64,000 bases of DNA. It comes from Cloeon dipterum. Lineage: Eukaryota; Arthropoda; Insecta; Ephemeroptera; Baetidae. Positions within the stretch are counted from its first letter, which is position 1. Each line of letters starts with the position of its first letter. The stretch is taken from NCBI RefSeq assembly GCF_949628265.1, contig NC_088787.1:11708501-11772500 (forward strand), written 5' to 3'. Below the pieces are notes generated by a model. It saw only the letters and a program-made list of their open reading frames with translations. It did no database searches and was not told the DNA's origin. The position numbers and the translations under genes are program-made. Shown here piece after piece: positions 48,925 to 59,927 of the stretch.

Positions 48925-49140
48925 CGTGTCTGTTGGTGAGTAAAAAAAATCCATTCCATTGTGAATAGAGAATCGTGCGTTTGCGGTCGTTCCAAATCAA
49001 TTATTTATAATACAATATAAATTAGATTTTTTAAATATTTTTTTACATGTTTACATGCGCATGATTATAGTTTGTTAACGTGTCATCCCTATTGGGAGAC
49101 TAAAACTGCATGATTAAAAATAAAAGTCAACATCCAAGCA

Positions 49141-49235
49141 GCACCTTTGTTACTCTGAACCTTGATAACTTCGCGACTGCTTATTGCAGCTCAAATACCA
49201 ATTTGCAGAAGACTGGCGAGAATAAGTACGTTTAC
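49141..49235 (-). pseudogene. Decayed signal-peptide exon of unit B
   Basis: On the plus strand, gcacctttgttactctgaaccttg corresponds to gcacctcgttagtctcaaccttg of copy A, and agactggcgagaataagtacgttta to agaccggcgagtataataacgttta. About 70 nt of the middle is lost, and the nearest ATG frame hits a stop after eight codons. The exon therefore cannot encode the signal peptide present in units A and C. Confidence 0.6.
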
Positions 49236-49963
49236 TGAACAAACTTTAAATCTGCCATCGTCCATGCCAGATGATATTAAAATGCGTCACACACGCTTCG
49301 AATGTCAAAAAACTGCTCATTCATAATGCCCAGGAGCAAAATTGAAATGAGTCCCACACACACACATCGCCAAAATGTGAGTCATGTGTGTGACTGTGCC
49401 CCACCACATGGTAGGAGGTGGAGTCAAAGCAGGAGCAGGAAAAGATGACTCTTTTGTTTTGAGACAAAGATACTCTCTGCATCTCGCTTCCCTCTGCTGA
49501 ATGAGTACCATTCACAAATGCACACAGATACAGATGAAACGGATCGAACTCTATGTTACACATTAATATCTATTTTGCTCTGTTTCTGCTGTCGTTATAT
49601 TTGCCTTGAATTATTCCCTCTAATGCATTTAAAAATGTGAAAATTTTAAATTGAATAAATTCGTGATTTGCTAATGATTGCTTCATTTCTGCGGTGGAAA
49701 ATTAGAGTTTTATATTAACTTAATGAATATAATAGTTCGAATTTCACACCTGGAAATGACAAGTATCCTTTTTTAATGTATTTTAAAATTAATTTTTCAC
49801 AAATGTTTAGGATTTGCTCGAATATTTCAATTATATAAAGTTATCTGCACGATAAACAAGAAGTTCAATTGCTACGAATTTTTCCTACCGTTTGTAAATA
49901 AAATTTCTTCTGCTTGTTTCTTGATCTCCACACGTTTGAAGCTAAGCACAATAACACGAAGAG

Positions 49964-49996
49964 TTTATATATATTGCAAATTTGGAGATAAGATAA
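49964..49996 (-). promoter_or_regulatory. cGLR B promoter: TATATAAA with upstream tandem GATA
   Basis: TATATAAA (49971-49964, minus) is preceded by TTATCTTATC (49996-49987). A noncoding exon follows and ends at AACG|GTAGGAAAA near 49889. The same block with a few changes is found at copy C. Confidence 0.5.
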
Positions 49997-50160
49997 AATT
50001 TTTTGTTGTAAGCGCTAATTTTTTCGCGATCATTCGAGAATATTTTTTGCGTTGTCTGAAGTAATTAAGCTGGATTAGTGCTCTCCCTTCTGATAAAATT
50101 CCAATCGGTTGTGATCACCCTATAACGATGCATTTTAAAAAGGTATATCAGTTAACAAGC

Positions 50161-50168
50161 TATAAAAG
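50161..50168 (+). promoter_or_regulatory. Plus-strand TATA box, divergent to cGLR B
   Basis: TATAAAAG sits in a block conserved in unit C (60137-60144), including the downstream gacaataaataaaata and ttttgtgccga. It lies about 190 bp from the minus-strand cGLR TATA box and faces away from it, suggesting a divergent promoter. No convincing downstream gene was found. Confidence 0.35.
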
Positions 50169-51670
50169 CGAGGACAATAAATAAAATATACGCTATTTTG
50201 TGCCGAGGAAATTTCAAGGTTTTAACTTGATATGGATTGAAATTTATCTATAAAAACAGTGTTCGGAAAAACCCGCACAAAATAAAAATGAAGTAGAGCA
50301 TAATAAAGCCCGAGGAATTTTTCGTTTTTTTTTGCAGATTTCACTTTTGCAGTGCTTACATACGTATTTATTGCTGAGACGATTGCATTTTTTTGCTTTA
50401 TCATGTATAACCCTGAGAGAGTAACCTTCTGTGCCCTTCCTCCTTCATTTATTGTAACAAATAATAATTTCAGCCTAAGCCTAATCTCGTGTGGATTTAG
50501 AGGTATCTTGTTCATTTGTGTGGCAAAAAGCGATAGCAGCAAGCCGTAAAAAAGCTCTGAAGTTTGCTATCAACAAAATTATGGAACTCTGCGTATTAAA
50601 TCAATCAGAGTATGACAGCAAAAAAATCACTATCTAGACAAAAAGCCTGATAAACTCATTTTTACGAGTTTTTGTTCCTGAAAAAAAAACACACAAAAAC
50701 ATACTTGTGTTTAATTGGTATAATAAACCAATAGCTTAAAATATTGAAAATATTTTCAATTACCCAATGAGTAATTAAAACAAAGTATTCAACCAAAGTC
50801 TCTAAAAATACTAATGACATGAAATTAAAAGTTGTGTACTTCTTGGGCATGTTGGGGCTCGTGAGATCGCGCTTAGCCTGGCACCGAGGAGTCAAGATAA
50901 TGCTATGAACTGACTCAAACATAACGATTAAAAATGTTATGCTCATCCCCAACGCCAATTTACTTTCCAAAAACGCACATCTTGAGTGTTCCGACTGAAT
51001 GTAAGGCCCCGCTAGTGCGCGGCAGGCAGGCCAAGGAAGGGTGCATAATCATGAATGTTCAAGTAGATTATCTGTAAAGGAAAAGTAGTGCGAAAAATCA
51101 GTTCTAATGTGTGACTTAATAGAATATTCGCTAAGGAAAGTGCTTAAATTCTCCTAGGTTTCCGATTCAATTTCAGAGAAAATCGGCTCCATATTAATTT
51201 ACATGCTAATCAAGCGGCTAGAGCTGTCCTTATTGAAAATCATAATTTATTGTACCAGGAGAGAAATTTACCTTTAAAATTTAAAATACCGTTTTATAGA
51301 TTGAAAGACGAGAGAAATTGAAACCATTGACAATCCGTTTAATTTTAATTAGACAAAATCTTAAATTTAAATTTAACTGTAACGTCGTTCTTGATTCGAT
51401 AATTATGAATTTTTGCTAAATTCCACACACAAGAAACCCGATTGAGAACTTTACTAAAGTTCTTAATTGCTTAACCTTTTAAAGATCTACTACAATAAAA
51501 AACAAAAATAAATACACTGAATAAAAAGTCACACTTACCCACCCAAATAAGCGAAAGCTGCAATACCAAAAATGCTGTTCAAAGTAGAGGGCAAAGAGCA
51601 GAGTGCAGTTGTGTCTGAGCGAGATTCGATTTCTTCTGTTACTCAAAACAGAAATTGCGACTGCTGTCAA

Positions 51671-51678
51671 TTTATATA
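51671..51678 (-). promoter_or_regulatory. Minus-strand TATA box of an unidentified transcript (unit B)
   Basis: TATATAAA followed by ttgacagcagtcgc is conserved at 62848-62855 in unit C. Downstream, a block ending ttatttgggtgg|gtaagtgt (about 51535) looks like a first exon with a donor. The equivalent in unit C has a frame opening MNSALCLLPL that soon stops. The product is unknown. Confidence 0.35.
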
Positions 51679-52927
51679 GCAGCCCCACTACAAAAGGAAA
51701 ACGAAAAAGTAGTATCACTTTGCATACTGAACAAATTACGTATATTGATTCTTTTTGCGCTAATCTCATCACGGTCTTTTCGTCGCTGCATGCTTTTCTT
51801 TCCACAAGCAATTTCCTCGTCTCGCACACTAATGCTAAAAAGTTAAGTGTCAACTCATTGCGACGACCTCATCGACAGTGTGTCAGTCTGTCTGTCTCAC
51901 GCCGCACTTTTAAGCGACGCGTAGATAATGGTCCACTGTTTTTGCCACTCTGCGATGCCAAAGTTTAGTCAGAAATAGCCACACGATTTACAATACCCGT
52001 ACTCCAATGTCAGGCGAGCAGAATTATACAATGAATGCATCAAGACTTGTATTTTGATCTCACTCAACAGTACCAGGAGATTTAAAAAATTGTTGTTATT
52101 ATTAACAGTTATATAAAGCCAAAAAGAGTATTTTTAAAATCGCAATTTTTAAAATGCATGACTGAAAATTTATAATATAGGTATTGTACTTCTTGCTCGA
52201 CCTCTTTAGTGTAGTCTTAATACAAATAGCCGCAACATAACTTAATGTTTATATTTTATATTGAAAAAATTAGAATATTTAAAACCATGTTATATGTCAC
52301 AGATATTTTCATCTGTAAACCTCTAAATAGAAACTATAAACTGGCATATTTAAATTTATTTTTTATTGCAGCATTTTCGGGACGAAGACATATATATGTA
52401 TAGGGTTAGAGGAAAAATTTGAAAACTCGAAAGGCTTATTCAGTTAACACAATCATCGCGACAGTAAGACTTTTGAGAGCACTGATTGTGAGATGGCGCG
52501 CGCAGCTTTAAAGTCGCTCATACCCCGGTGCGTAAAATGAATAAAACAGTTGTCTAACTCTTTGTTAATAAAATAAGTGCTTTACCCTCACCATTAGTTG
52601 CGATACCGGCTCGCTTTCATTATCATATTTCTCATTGTTTTCACCTCTTCTGACTTCACTTTATTACTGATCAAATAAGGCAAAAAACCGGTAAGCCAAT
52701 ATTGAAATGATTCTTTCAATTCATACTTCATTTATTTTTTTTTCAATTTTGGATAGTCTGTTTTAAAATTAAAATGTATTAAAGTTAAATTTTTACAAGA
52801 TATTATGTTTGTTAATTCTTTCATACTACATACTTACTCAAAATGAATTGCGTTTAAGGTTTAGTAAATTTAATTAAATGCCTTTGTAAGTTTTATTTTT
52901 ACTAAGACTTAAAATCCGTTCATTTTT

Positions 52928-54955
52928 ACGGGTAGGGCGTTACGCATAACGGGTAGGGCGTTACGCGTAACGGGGAGGGCGTAACGCGTCACGAATAACG
53001 GGTAGGGCGTTACGCATAACGGGTAGGGCGTTACGCATAACGGGTAGGGCGTTACGCGTCACAAATAACGGGTAAGGCGTTACGCGTAACGGGGAGGGCG
53101 TTACGTTACTCGCGTAACGGGGAGGGCGTTACGCGTCTAGCGTAACGGGTAGGGCGTTACGCATAACGGGGAGGGCGTTACGCGTCACGAATAACGGGTA
53201 GGGCGTTACGCATAACGGGTAGGGCGTTACGCATAACGGGTAGGGCGTTACGCGTCACGAAAACGGGTAAGGCGTTACGCGTAACGGGGAGGGCGTTACG
53301 CATAACGGGTAGGGCGTTACGCGTAACGGGTAGGGCGTTACGCATAACGGGTAGGGCGTTACGCGTAACGGGGAGGGCGTTACGCGTCACGAATAACGGG
53401 TAGGGCGTTACGCATAACGGGGAGGGCGTTACGATACTCGCGTAACGGCTAGGGCGTTACGCATAACGGGGAGGGCGTTACGCGTCTAGCGTAACGGCTA
53501 GGGCGTTACGCATAACGGGGAGGGCGTTACGCGTCTAGCGTAACGGGTAGGGCGTCACGCGTAACGGGGAGGGCGTTACGCGTCACGAATACCGGGTAGG
53601 GCGTTACGCATAACGGGGAGGGCGTTACGCGTCTAGCGTAACGGGTTGGGCGTTACGCATAACGGGGAGGGCGTTACGATACTCGCGTAACGGCTAGGGC
53701 GTTACGCATAACGGGGAGGGCGTTACGCGTCTAGCGTAACGGGTAGGGCGTCACGCATAACGGTGAGGGCGTTACGCGTCTCGCGTAACGGGTAGGGCGT
53801 TACGCGTAACGGGTAGGGCGTTACGCGTCTCGCGTAACGGGTAGGGCGTTACGCATAACGGGGAGTGTGTTACGTTACTCGCGTAACGGGTAGGGCGTTA
53901 CGCATAACGGGGAGGGCGTTACGCGTCTAGCGTAACGGGTAGGGCGTTACGCATAACGGGGAGGGCGTTACGCGTCTCGCGTAACGGGTAGGGCGTTACG
54001 CATAACGGGGAGTGTGTTACGTTACTCGCGTAACGGGTAGGGCGTTACGCATAACGGGGAGGGCGTTACGCGTAACGGGGAGGGCGTTACGCATAACGGG
54101 TAGGGCGTTACGCGTAACAGGGAGGGCGTTACGCGTAACGGGGAGGGCGTTACGCGTAACGGGTAGGGCGTTACGCAAAACGGGTAGGGCGTTACGCGTC
54201 ACGAATAACGGGTAAGGCGTTACGCGTAACGGGGAGGGCGTTACGTTACTCGCGTAACGGCTAGGGCGTTACGCATAACGGGGAGGGCGTTACGCGTCTA
54301 GCGTAACGGGTAGGGCGTTACGCATAACGGGGAGGGCGTTACGCGTCTCGCGTAACGGGTAGGGCGTTACGCATAACGGGGAGGGTGTTACGTTACTCGC
54401 GTAACGGGTAGGGCGTTACGCATAACGGGGAGGGCGTTACGCGTCTAGCGTAACGGGTAGGGCGTTACGCATAACGGGGAGGGCGTTACGCGTCTCGCGT
54501 AACGGGTAGGGCGTTACGCATAACGGGGAGGGCGTTACGCGTCTCGCGTAACGGGTAGGGCGTAACGCATAACGGGGAGGGCGTTACGCGTAACGGGTAG
54601 GGCGTTACGCGTAACGGGTAGGGCGTTACGCGTCACGAATAACGGGTAGAGCGTTACGCGTAACGGGTAGGGCGTTACGCGTAACGGGTAGGGCGTTACG
54701 CGTCACGAATAACGGGTAGAGCGTTACGCGTAACGGGTAGGGCGTTACGCGTAACGGGTAGGGCGTTACGCGTCACGAATAACGGGTAGAGCGTTACGCG
54801 TAACGGGTAGGGCGTTACGCGTCACAAATAACAGGTAGGGCGTTACACGTAACGGGGAGGGCGTTACGCGTTACGCATAACGGGTAAGGCGTTACGCGTA
54901 ACGGGGAGGGCGTTACGCGTAACGGGTAGGGCGTTACGCGTCACGAATAACGCGT
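52928..54955. repeat. 2-kb minisatellite, 21-bp unit
   Basis: About 95 tandem units of the type cgttacgcgtaacgggtaggg make up the whole stretch, with variants carrying gcgtctagcg, acgatactcg or cgtcacgaat linkers that form longer-period blocks (clearest at 54600-54800). The unit includes the 14-bp palindrome cgttacgcgtaacg and several CpGs. Because 21 is a multiple of 3, spurious open frames appear on both strands (VTGRALR and TRNALPV repeats). I do not regard these as genes. It abuts a zinc-finger exon at its right end. Confidence 0.95.
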
Positions 54956-54960
54956 GAGGA

Positions 54961-55862
54961 TTTTGGACGGCTGGCCCCAAATGGCGGCTGCAATCAACCT
55001 TGCGGAAAATTGCTCGATTGCGGCCACCAATGCAAGGCCGTGTGCCACTTGGACACCACGTGTTCCAAGATTGACTGCAATGGGCCTTGTTTCCGGCTCT
55101 GCAATGCAAGACAGCACCGCTGCCCTTCTGAGTGTCACGTCAAATGCGAATCAAACTGCATGGTCAAGGTCAGCAAATACCTGAAGTGCAGAGTGCACAC
55201 CATTGAGGTTGAGTGCAAGATAGACGTCTGGACCGTGAAATGCACAAATCCATGCACAAAGCTGAAAAAAGGGTGTCGTTCGAACCACAAATGTCCAAAG
55301 CTGTGCCACGAAGAATGCGACCTTTGTTTGAAGAAGGTAAGTTTTGTTAATTTTTAGCTGATTTAAAATGATTGCTAGATCAACGTGTTTTATAACCTTA
55401 ATCTCAATAATAAAAAATGTCTATTATTTCATATTTTTCATACTCTTTTGAAAATTAAAAAACTTGCAAAATACGCAATCAAATATTTGGTGTGTTTAGA
55501 GCACAGTCAAGCTTGCATGTGGACACTTGGTTACGGTTATCTGCTGCAAGCCAATCCCTACTTGCCTAGAGAAATTTAGGGGGCCGAAACATAAAGGCTT
55601 TTTACGAAAAATACACCAAGGGCGAGGAACAAGTGAGAGTCTGATTAATTAATTTTGATCTTATAAGGACTAATTGAACTCTTTAAAGGTGATTGTCGTG
55701 AGAACCTGTGGTCACATCCTGTTCAAGAAATGCTACTAATACGTTCCAGATGGTTCCTACTGCTTTGAAATTTGTTCAAAGAAACTGGACTGCGGGCATG
55801 TGTGTCAAAAGTACTGCTACAGAAGTTGTAGGCACTGCAGACCGTGCATGCTCTCTTCAATA
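54961..55862 (+). pseudogene. ZNFX1-like NFX1 zinc-finger fragment
   Basis: A Cys/His-rich frame runs to a donor at about 55335 (AAGAAG|GTAAGT), with GGCNQPCGKLLDCGHQCKAV, CNGPCFRLC, HRCPSECHVKC and HKCPKLCHEECDLC. It continues as weaker pieces at 55497-55640 (LACGH) and 55690-55862 (TCGH, LDCGHVCQKYCYRSCRHC). The last has an in-frame TAA near 55738. It aligns with the first finger block after the helicase in ZNFX1, the same region as the finger exon at 22401-22653, so it is a second, paralogous copy. The helicase part is absent because the minisatellite begins right at its left edge. A broken gene is most likely. The first exon alone is intact. Confidence 0.7.
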
Positions 55863-56091
55863 GTCAACCTCCTCGCATTTTGGAGATGGACAAATTATTA
55901 AAATTTCTACAAGAAATTTAAACAACCATTAGTTTATATAATTATTATACGACTTATTTTTTTCTTCAAATTTCTACCAGCAAAATTTTGATGATGTAGA
56001 TTAAACAGGAAATAAAAATATCACTCTTTATACACTATACACATCTAAAATTTCCGTTTATTTTGATTCAAAGATTGCACATCCATATGTG

Positions 56092-56425
56092 TTACTTCCA
56101 AATGAGTATTGCGATCATAATCACACCACTGACAAACAAGCCGGCGGCGCTGGCATCCAAAATATACATATTTTTATCGCAATGCCAGCAAAAGGTGGCA
56201 CCTGGTTCATGACACTCGCCACTGCAACGCCTACAAGAGGTGGCGCAAGCCTCGTGGCACTTCTTGCTGCAACTGTGTCCGCACTGCATCGGCAGGCCGC
56301 ACTCTTCCTCGCAATCTGAGTCGGGGCTCCAGTCACTGCAGACGATTTCTTTGCTGTGCCTGCCGCAGGAAAAAGTGACCACGCGCACCTCTGGGCAAGG
56401 TAAGCAAGGCAAGTTGCAGAGGAGT
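56092..56425 (-). CDS. Terminal exon of a ZNFX1-like protein with zinc finger and C-terminal membrane segment (fragment)
   Basis: The exon starts at an acceptor (ctgcag at 56426-56428) and encodes LLCNLPCLPCPE, VVTFSCGRHSKEIVC, then CEEECGLPMQCGHSCSKKC and HEACATSCRRCSGEC, which is NFX1-type finger spacing. It ends with an uncharged stretch ASAAGLFVSGVIMIAILIW, one Lys, and TAA at 56094-56092. That tail is the form of a C-terminal membrane anchor. AATAAA on the minus strand (56062-56057) lies about 30 nt downstream, so it has the structure of a real 3' exon. Its upstream exons would lie to the right but are replaced by unit C. Either it is an orphan remnant or it is spliced from far away. Confidence 0.5.
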
Positions 56426-56479
56426 CTGCAGCGGTGGAGACCGGCCCCATTTTATTTAACAGGATAAAACATCTTTCTT

Positions 56480-56765
56480 CTGCAAAATATTTTTCCTTGC
56501 CACGTTCCCTTTCAAAATTTTAGTCGTATATGTACAGTGACACTTCAGTTTTGATAATGCAATTTTTACAATAGGATAAAACTTAGTTCCAGGAAAAGCG
56601 TTAACTTCAAGATAACCCAACAATATTAAATTTGCAAAATCTTAGTATTTGTACATATATACTATTAAGCTACATAAATATACATACAGTATCATGACGT
56701 TAATATATTAAATTTTTGTTCTGTGATTCCCAGTCGATTTTGAAGTAATAAAATAATATTTTTAA
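56480..56765. repeat. Extra copy of the cGLR A promoter block
   Basis: The sequence from atttttccttgccacgttccc through ctgtgattcccagtcgatttt matches 46495-46745 (ttttccttgcccggtttcc and ctgtgatttccacgatcgatttt) in the same orientation and leads into the ALDH16A1 exon copy exactly as in unit B. The TATA (ttttataatg) is changed to ttttgataatg and the double GATA to a single ggataa, so it is probably inactive. Confidence 0.6.
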
Positions 56766-56771
56766 CTTCAG

Positions 56772-56960
56772 GTTTTGGACCGTAGCATGGTTGAAAATCG
56801 TGGACTCCACAAGGGGTATCGGTGTGATGGGCCCTGAGAGTCAGGCCCACCAAGTGGTGCACTCATAGCTTTGCTCCTTATATTGGTTGGCCTGCTTCAG
56901 GAAGCGACGAGACAGCAGCAGCTCCTTAACTAGGTGGTTTTCATCTTTTTTCTGGTGCGT
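56772..56960 (+). pseudogene. Decayed copy of the last ALDH16A1 exon (unit C)
   Basis: From caggttttggaccgtagcat to ctggtgcgtattctac it parallels the unit B copy, sharing the same internal deletion relative to the ALDH16A1 exon. Units B and C therefore derive from a common, already deleted copy. In-frame stops and a lost donor (gtgcgta in place of gtgagta) confirm it is dead. Confidence 0.8.
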
Positions 56961-57249
56961 ATTCTACTACTTCACTAACTACAGAACTCTGCTAATATGC
57001 TTCCCAATTTTAAATTAAAGGTTTAGGACTAGGAATGTTGGGCATGCGCAACTTAAAAACCATTTTAATTTATATTTAAAAAAAGAAACACGGCCTTTAG
57101 GAGCGGAAAAAGGTTCATGCAATTTTATTAAATTAAAAATATCGTATCAAAATAGTTTAAATTTTTATAAAAACCTATGCAGAAATTAGTCCAATTGGCC
57201 AGCAAGGGCGATTGAAAAATTAATTTTCTTAATATATTAACCGTTTTCC

Positions 57250-58939
57250 TTAAAGCTTACAAATAAGCTCCCCAATGTAGGATGGGTTCGACACCCAATT
57301 TTCCTCGATTTTGATGATCAGCCTGGCAATCCTGTTGGCCAGATTCTTTCTCTCAACGTCGTTCATTCGCAGCATGTTGGCTCTTTTCTCCCAGTAGAAT
57401 GGAAGAAAGCCTTTGTCCAAATACGTTTGGATACCTTTCAGCAGCTATGCAATCACGTGAAAATTATTTTGTTTCTAATAACAATTCGTGATACATACTT
57501 TCAAGAATGTAATGTCAATTTTCTCATTTCCACTTATACCGCCCTCCTCTTTCATCCACAGAGCGGCTGATTTAATGGCATAGCTGTATAGACTTTTCCA
57601 GTCTTGCGTGTCCCTCAGTTTCTAAAATATCATTCCAATCATTTTGTTATAGTATTTTTTTCTAATTAACAGATATTCTCAAAAAACTCGAATGTAAAAA
57701 AATTGAACAAAATATTACCTTGATAAGCTTAATCGCTGGTTTGATGGTTCCATAGTCCCTCAGGATATCCTTTTCAAACTCGTAGAAGGATACCCTCCAG
57801 GCATCTTTGATGTCTGTCTGTCCTTTCAGTGGCTTGGGCACGATGAACCACTCCTACACACACATCAATTAATGAAAGGTAAGCAACAAATGGATTCTTT
57901 TATTTAATTTACCCTATTCATGGGCTTTGGAACCCTGATTGGGCTTGGTGGAGGCGAGGTAAAGCCAAAAACGGGCACCACGTCAATGGACAACTTGCCC
58001 AACCAAAGAGTCATTGCCGGTCCTGATTTGCGAACGATGATTTTCTATACAGAACGAAATCATGAGACAAATTTTTTAAAGTTATGTAAATTCAATAAAT
58101 CACACCTTATTTTCTGGTTTGCCCACATTGTACTCGTTGGAAAACTTGACAACAATGCTTTCCATCCATTCGCGGACTTTGTTTGTCAGCAAATTGCCCG
58201 AGTCGTCAGCCCACTTCAGTAACTCCCTACCTTTCCTGATTAGAATTTTAATCTTCTTTAGCAGAAACTTTTACGTGTAAGCCGGTCTCCATTTTGGATC
58301 AGCTTCAATGGTGTCCAGCGCCTTTTTGAAATTTTTAATCGTCACGAAGCCAGGGACGTCATTTCGCGGAGAAATCTGCAAATTGTTATATTGCTTTTTT
58401 ACAGGGTTTGCGCCTATCTGGTGATAAATTTCTTTGGTCCTGTCTAAAGGACGATCATTCTTTCTCACTGCTGATAAAAATCTAGTTTAGTAAATCTAAA
58501 ATTATAGTTACTTTGATGAGGTCGCTCTTAAAAGGGAAGCGAAGGACGATGTTCAAATCAAACTCGTCAGGATGAGAAATCTTCAGCCCTTCATAAGAGC
58601 TGCCAGTCCAAACGATTTTTTGGTAGATCAACTCGAAGGCCTTGCTTTTTTTCTTTAGGCCCTCAATCAAATCCTTTTTAACCTGGCCCACAATAAGAGA
58701 TTCCATAATAATTAATTTCCACCGCCTAATTTTAATATCACATTTAATTTTACCAGTTCATCAATTAGTCTATTGGTATTCTTGATCTCGTCCTCCTTAA
58801 GTTTCAGTTGGCCGTTCACGTTTTCCAGGACTTGGACGATCGTGCCTGGGTACTTCTTGCGAGATATTTCCAGCTTCCCAATGTCGGGTAGAGCAGGGGC
58901 CTGTTGGACCTCAGCAGGTGCGGCGGCTGTGTTGCCCAT
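57250..58939 (-). CDS. cGAS-like receptor, copy C
   Basis: Exons (high to low): 58939-58754 (acceptor at 58944), 58682-58512, 58375-58275, 58226-58106, 58044-57913, 57853-57719, 57621-57499, 57444-57250, in all 1164 nt or 387 residues. The motif GSSYEGLKISHPDEFDLNIV and the distal Asp in LGKLSIDVVPVFGF are intact. The first 19 residues match copy A (MGNTAAAPAEV-x-QAPALPD), whereas the rest of exon 1 and exons 2-6 are closest to copy B, giving a mosaic. The stop (CKL-stop) is in the same place as A. An upstream signal-peptide exon (59081-59246) is in splice phase with 58944. A poly(A) signal lies at 57124-57129 (minus). Expected to be functional. Confidence 0.9.
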
Positions 58940-59080
58940 GATGTCTGTTGGTGAGTGTGAAAATAATTAAATATTATATTTCAGAAAATACTAAAAATTG
59001 TTAAATATATTGGCAGGGTCAGTGGTGTTTTGATTTGACTCAAAAATTTAGTATGTATTATGTATCTCCCAAATATTTAC

Positions 59081-59246
59081 CGCAGATGAGCACCTCATGA
59101 GTCTCAACCTTGCATAACGGACTTAATCCATGGTGCTTTTCCCCTTTTTCTAAGTTTCTCTTTGCGTCAGCTGGTGCCGGCAACTCTAACGCCGCTAGCA
59201 ACAGCAGAGCGGTGAAATAAGAACGTTTAGAGAAAATAAAATGCAT
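59081..59246 (-). CDS. Signal-peptide exon upstream of cGLR C
   Basis: It starts with ATG and reads MHFIFSKRSYFTALLLLAAL, then ELPAPADA, KRN, and further on HHG and CKVETHEVLIC. The length is 166 nt, exactly as in unit A, and the donor is the same (CTGCG|GTAAAT). Joined to the acceptor at 58944 it enters the cGLR start exon in frame. Read through, it stops after GKYLGDT (62 residues). Signal peptide, ADA cleavage site, HHG and the CKVET-x-EVL core are conserved against A despite many changes in the core of the hydrophobic segment, which suggests selection on protein. Confidence 0.65.
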
Positions 59247-59927
59247 CGATCCTGCTTCCTGCTGGGATCTGCACTGCCCCTCCATAGTGATGATAATGGA
59301 GCAGTTCAAAGTGGGAGAGTTAAAGTCTTTTGAGACAGTTCAAGGTCACAGTGACTATTATGCGAGCGCAAATTTAGTACTTCTTTAATCAATTAATAAT
59401 AAGTTTGTTTAAGACTTATTAAGACATATGATCTTATGATTTTTCTACTCTTTTGAAATTTGATGATTTTGCGAAAAAAGGACAAAATTGATTTTTTTTA
59501 TAACTTGGCAAAACTTCCGCAGAGGAAGTCTCGGGATTATTCCTAGTGAGCAGGAAGACATATTATATAATGTAAGCCATATTTTATTTTAAACGAAATA
59601 GTCGAATCTTATCGGTGACTTTGATAATGGTACTTAAACAATCAAATTTCATACCGAATTTAAACATTTAAATCAAATATTGTATTGTATTGTGTGGTAC
59701 GTTTATAATTTTAATTAAAATAATTTGTTCCAATATTTAGCCAAATGTTTTCGATTATTTCCATTTTTTCAAGTTATTCGCATGAAGAGCATTATAAATT
59801 TAAGAAGTTCAATTTCTACGAATTTTTTCCTACCGTGTTAGTTAATAAAATTTCTTCGGCTTGTTTCTTGATCTTCCACTCGTTTGAAGTAGAGTCGTTT
59901 AAAGCTATGCACAATAGCACGGCAGAG

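Larger units (their letters stand above)
48932..52925. other. Promoter side of unit B and distal duplicated DNA
   Basis: Apart from the promoter elements listed separately, 50000-52750 has no recognised gene. It is collinear with 59960-63960 of unit C (for example ccgattcaatttcagagaaaatcgg near 51164 and the block from 52440 to 52640 beside 63600-63790). Unit C lacks some of the sequence around 50640-50990 and carries an insertion after about 60885. Confidence 0.6.

Noticed and set aside
50662-50970. Minus-strand frame starting MESKLALGMSITFLIVMF, like a signal peptide
   Set aside because: No clear upstream promoter or acceptor, the frame turns AT-rich and low-complexity, and the corresponding part of unit C is deleted. 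A real short secreted peptide remains possible.
53178-54215. Open frames made of VTGRALR or TRNALPV repeats
   Set aside because: They are the two strands of the 21-bp minisatellite. The period is a multiple of three, which keeps the frames open without selection for protein.
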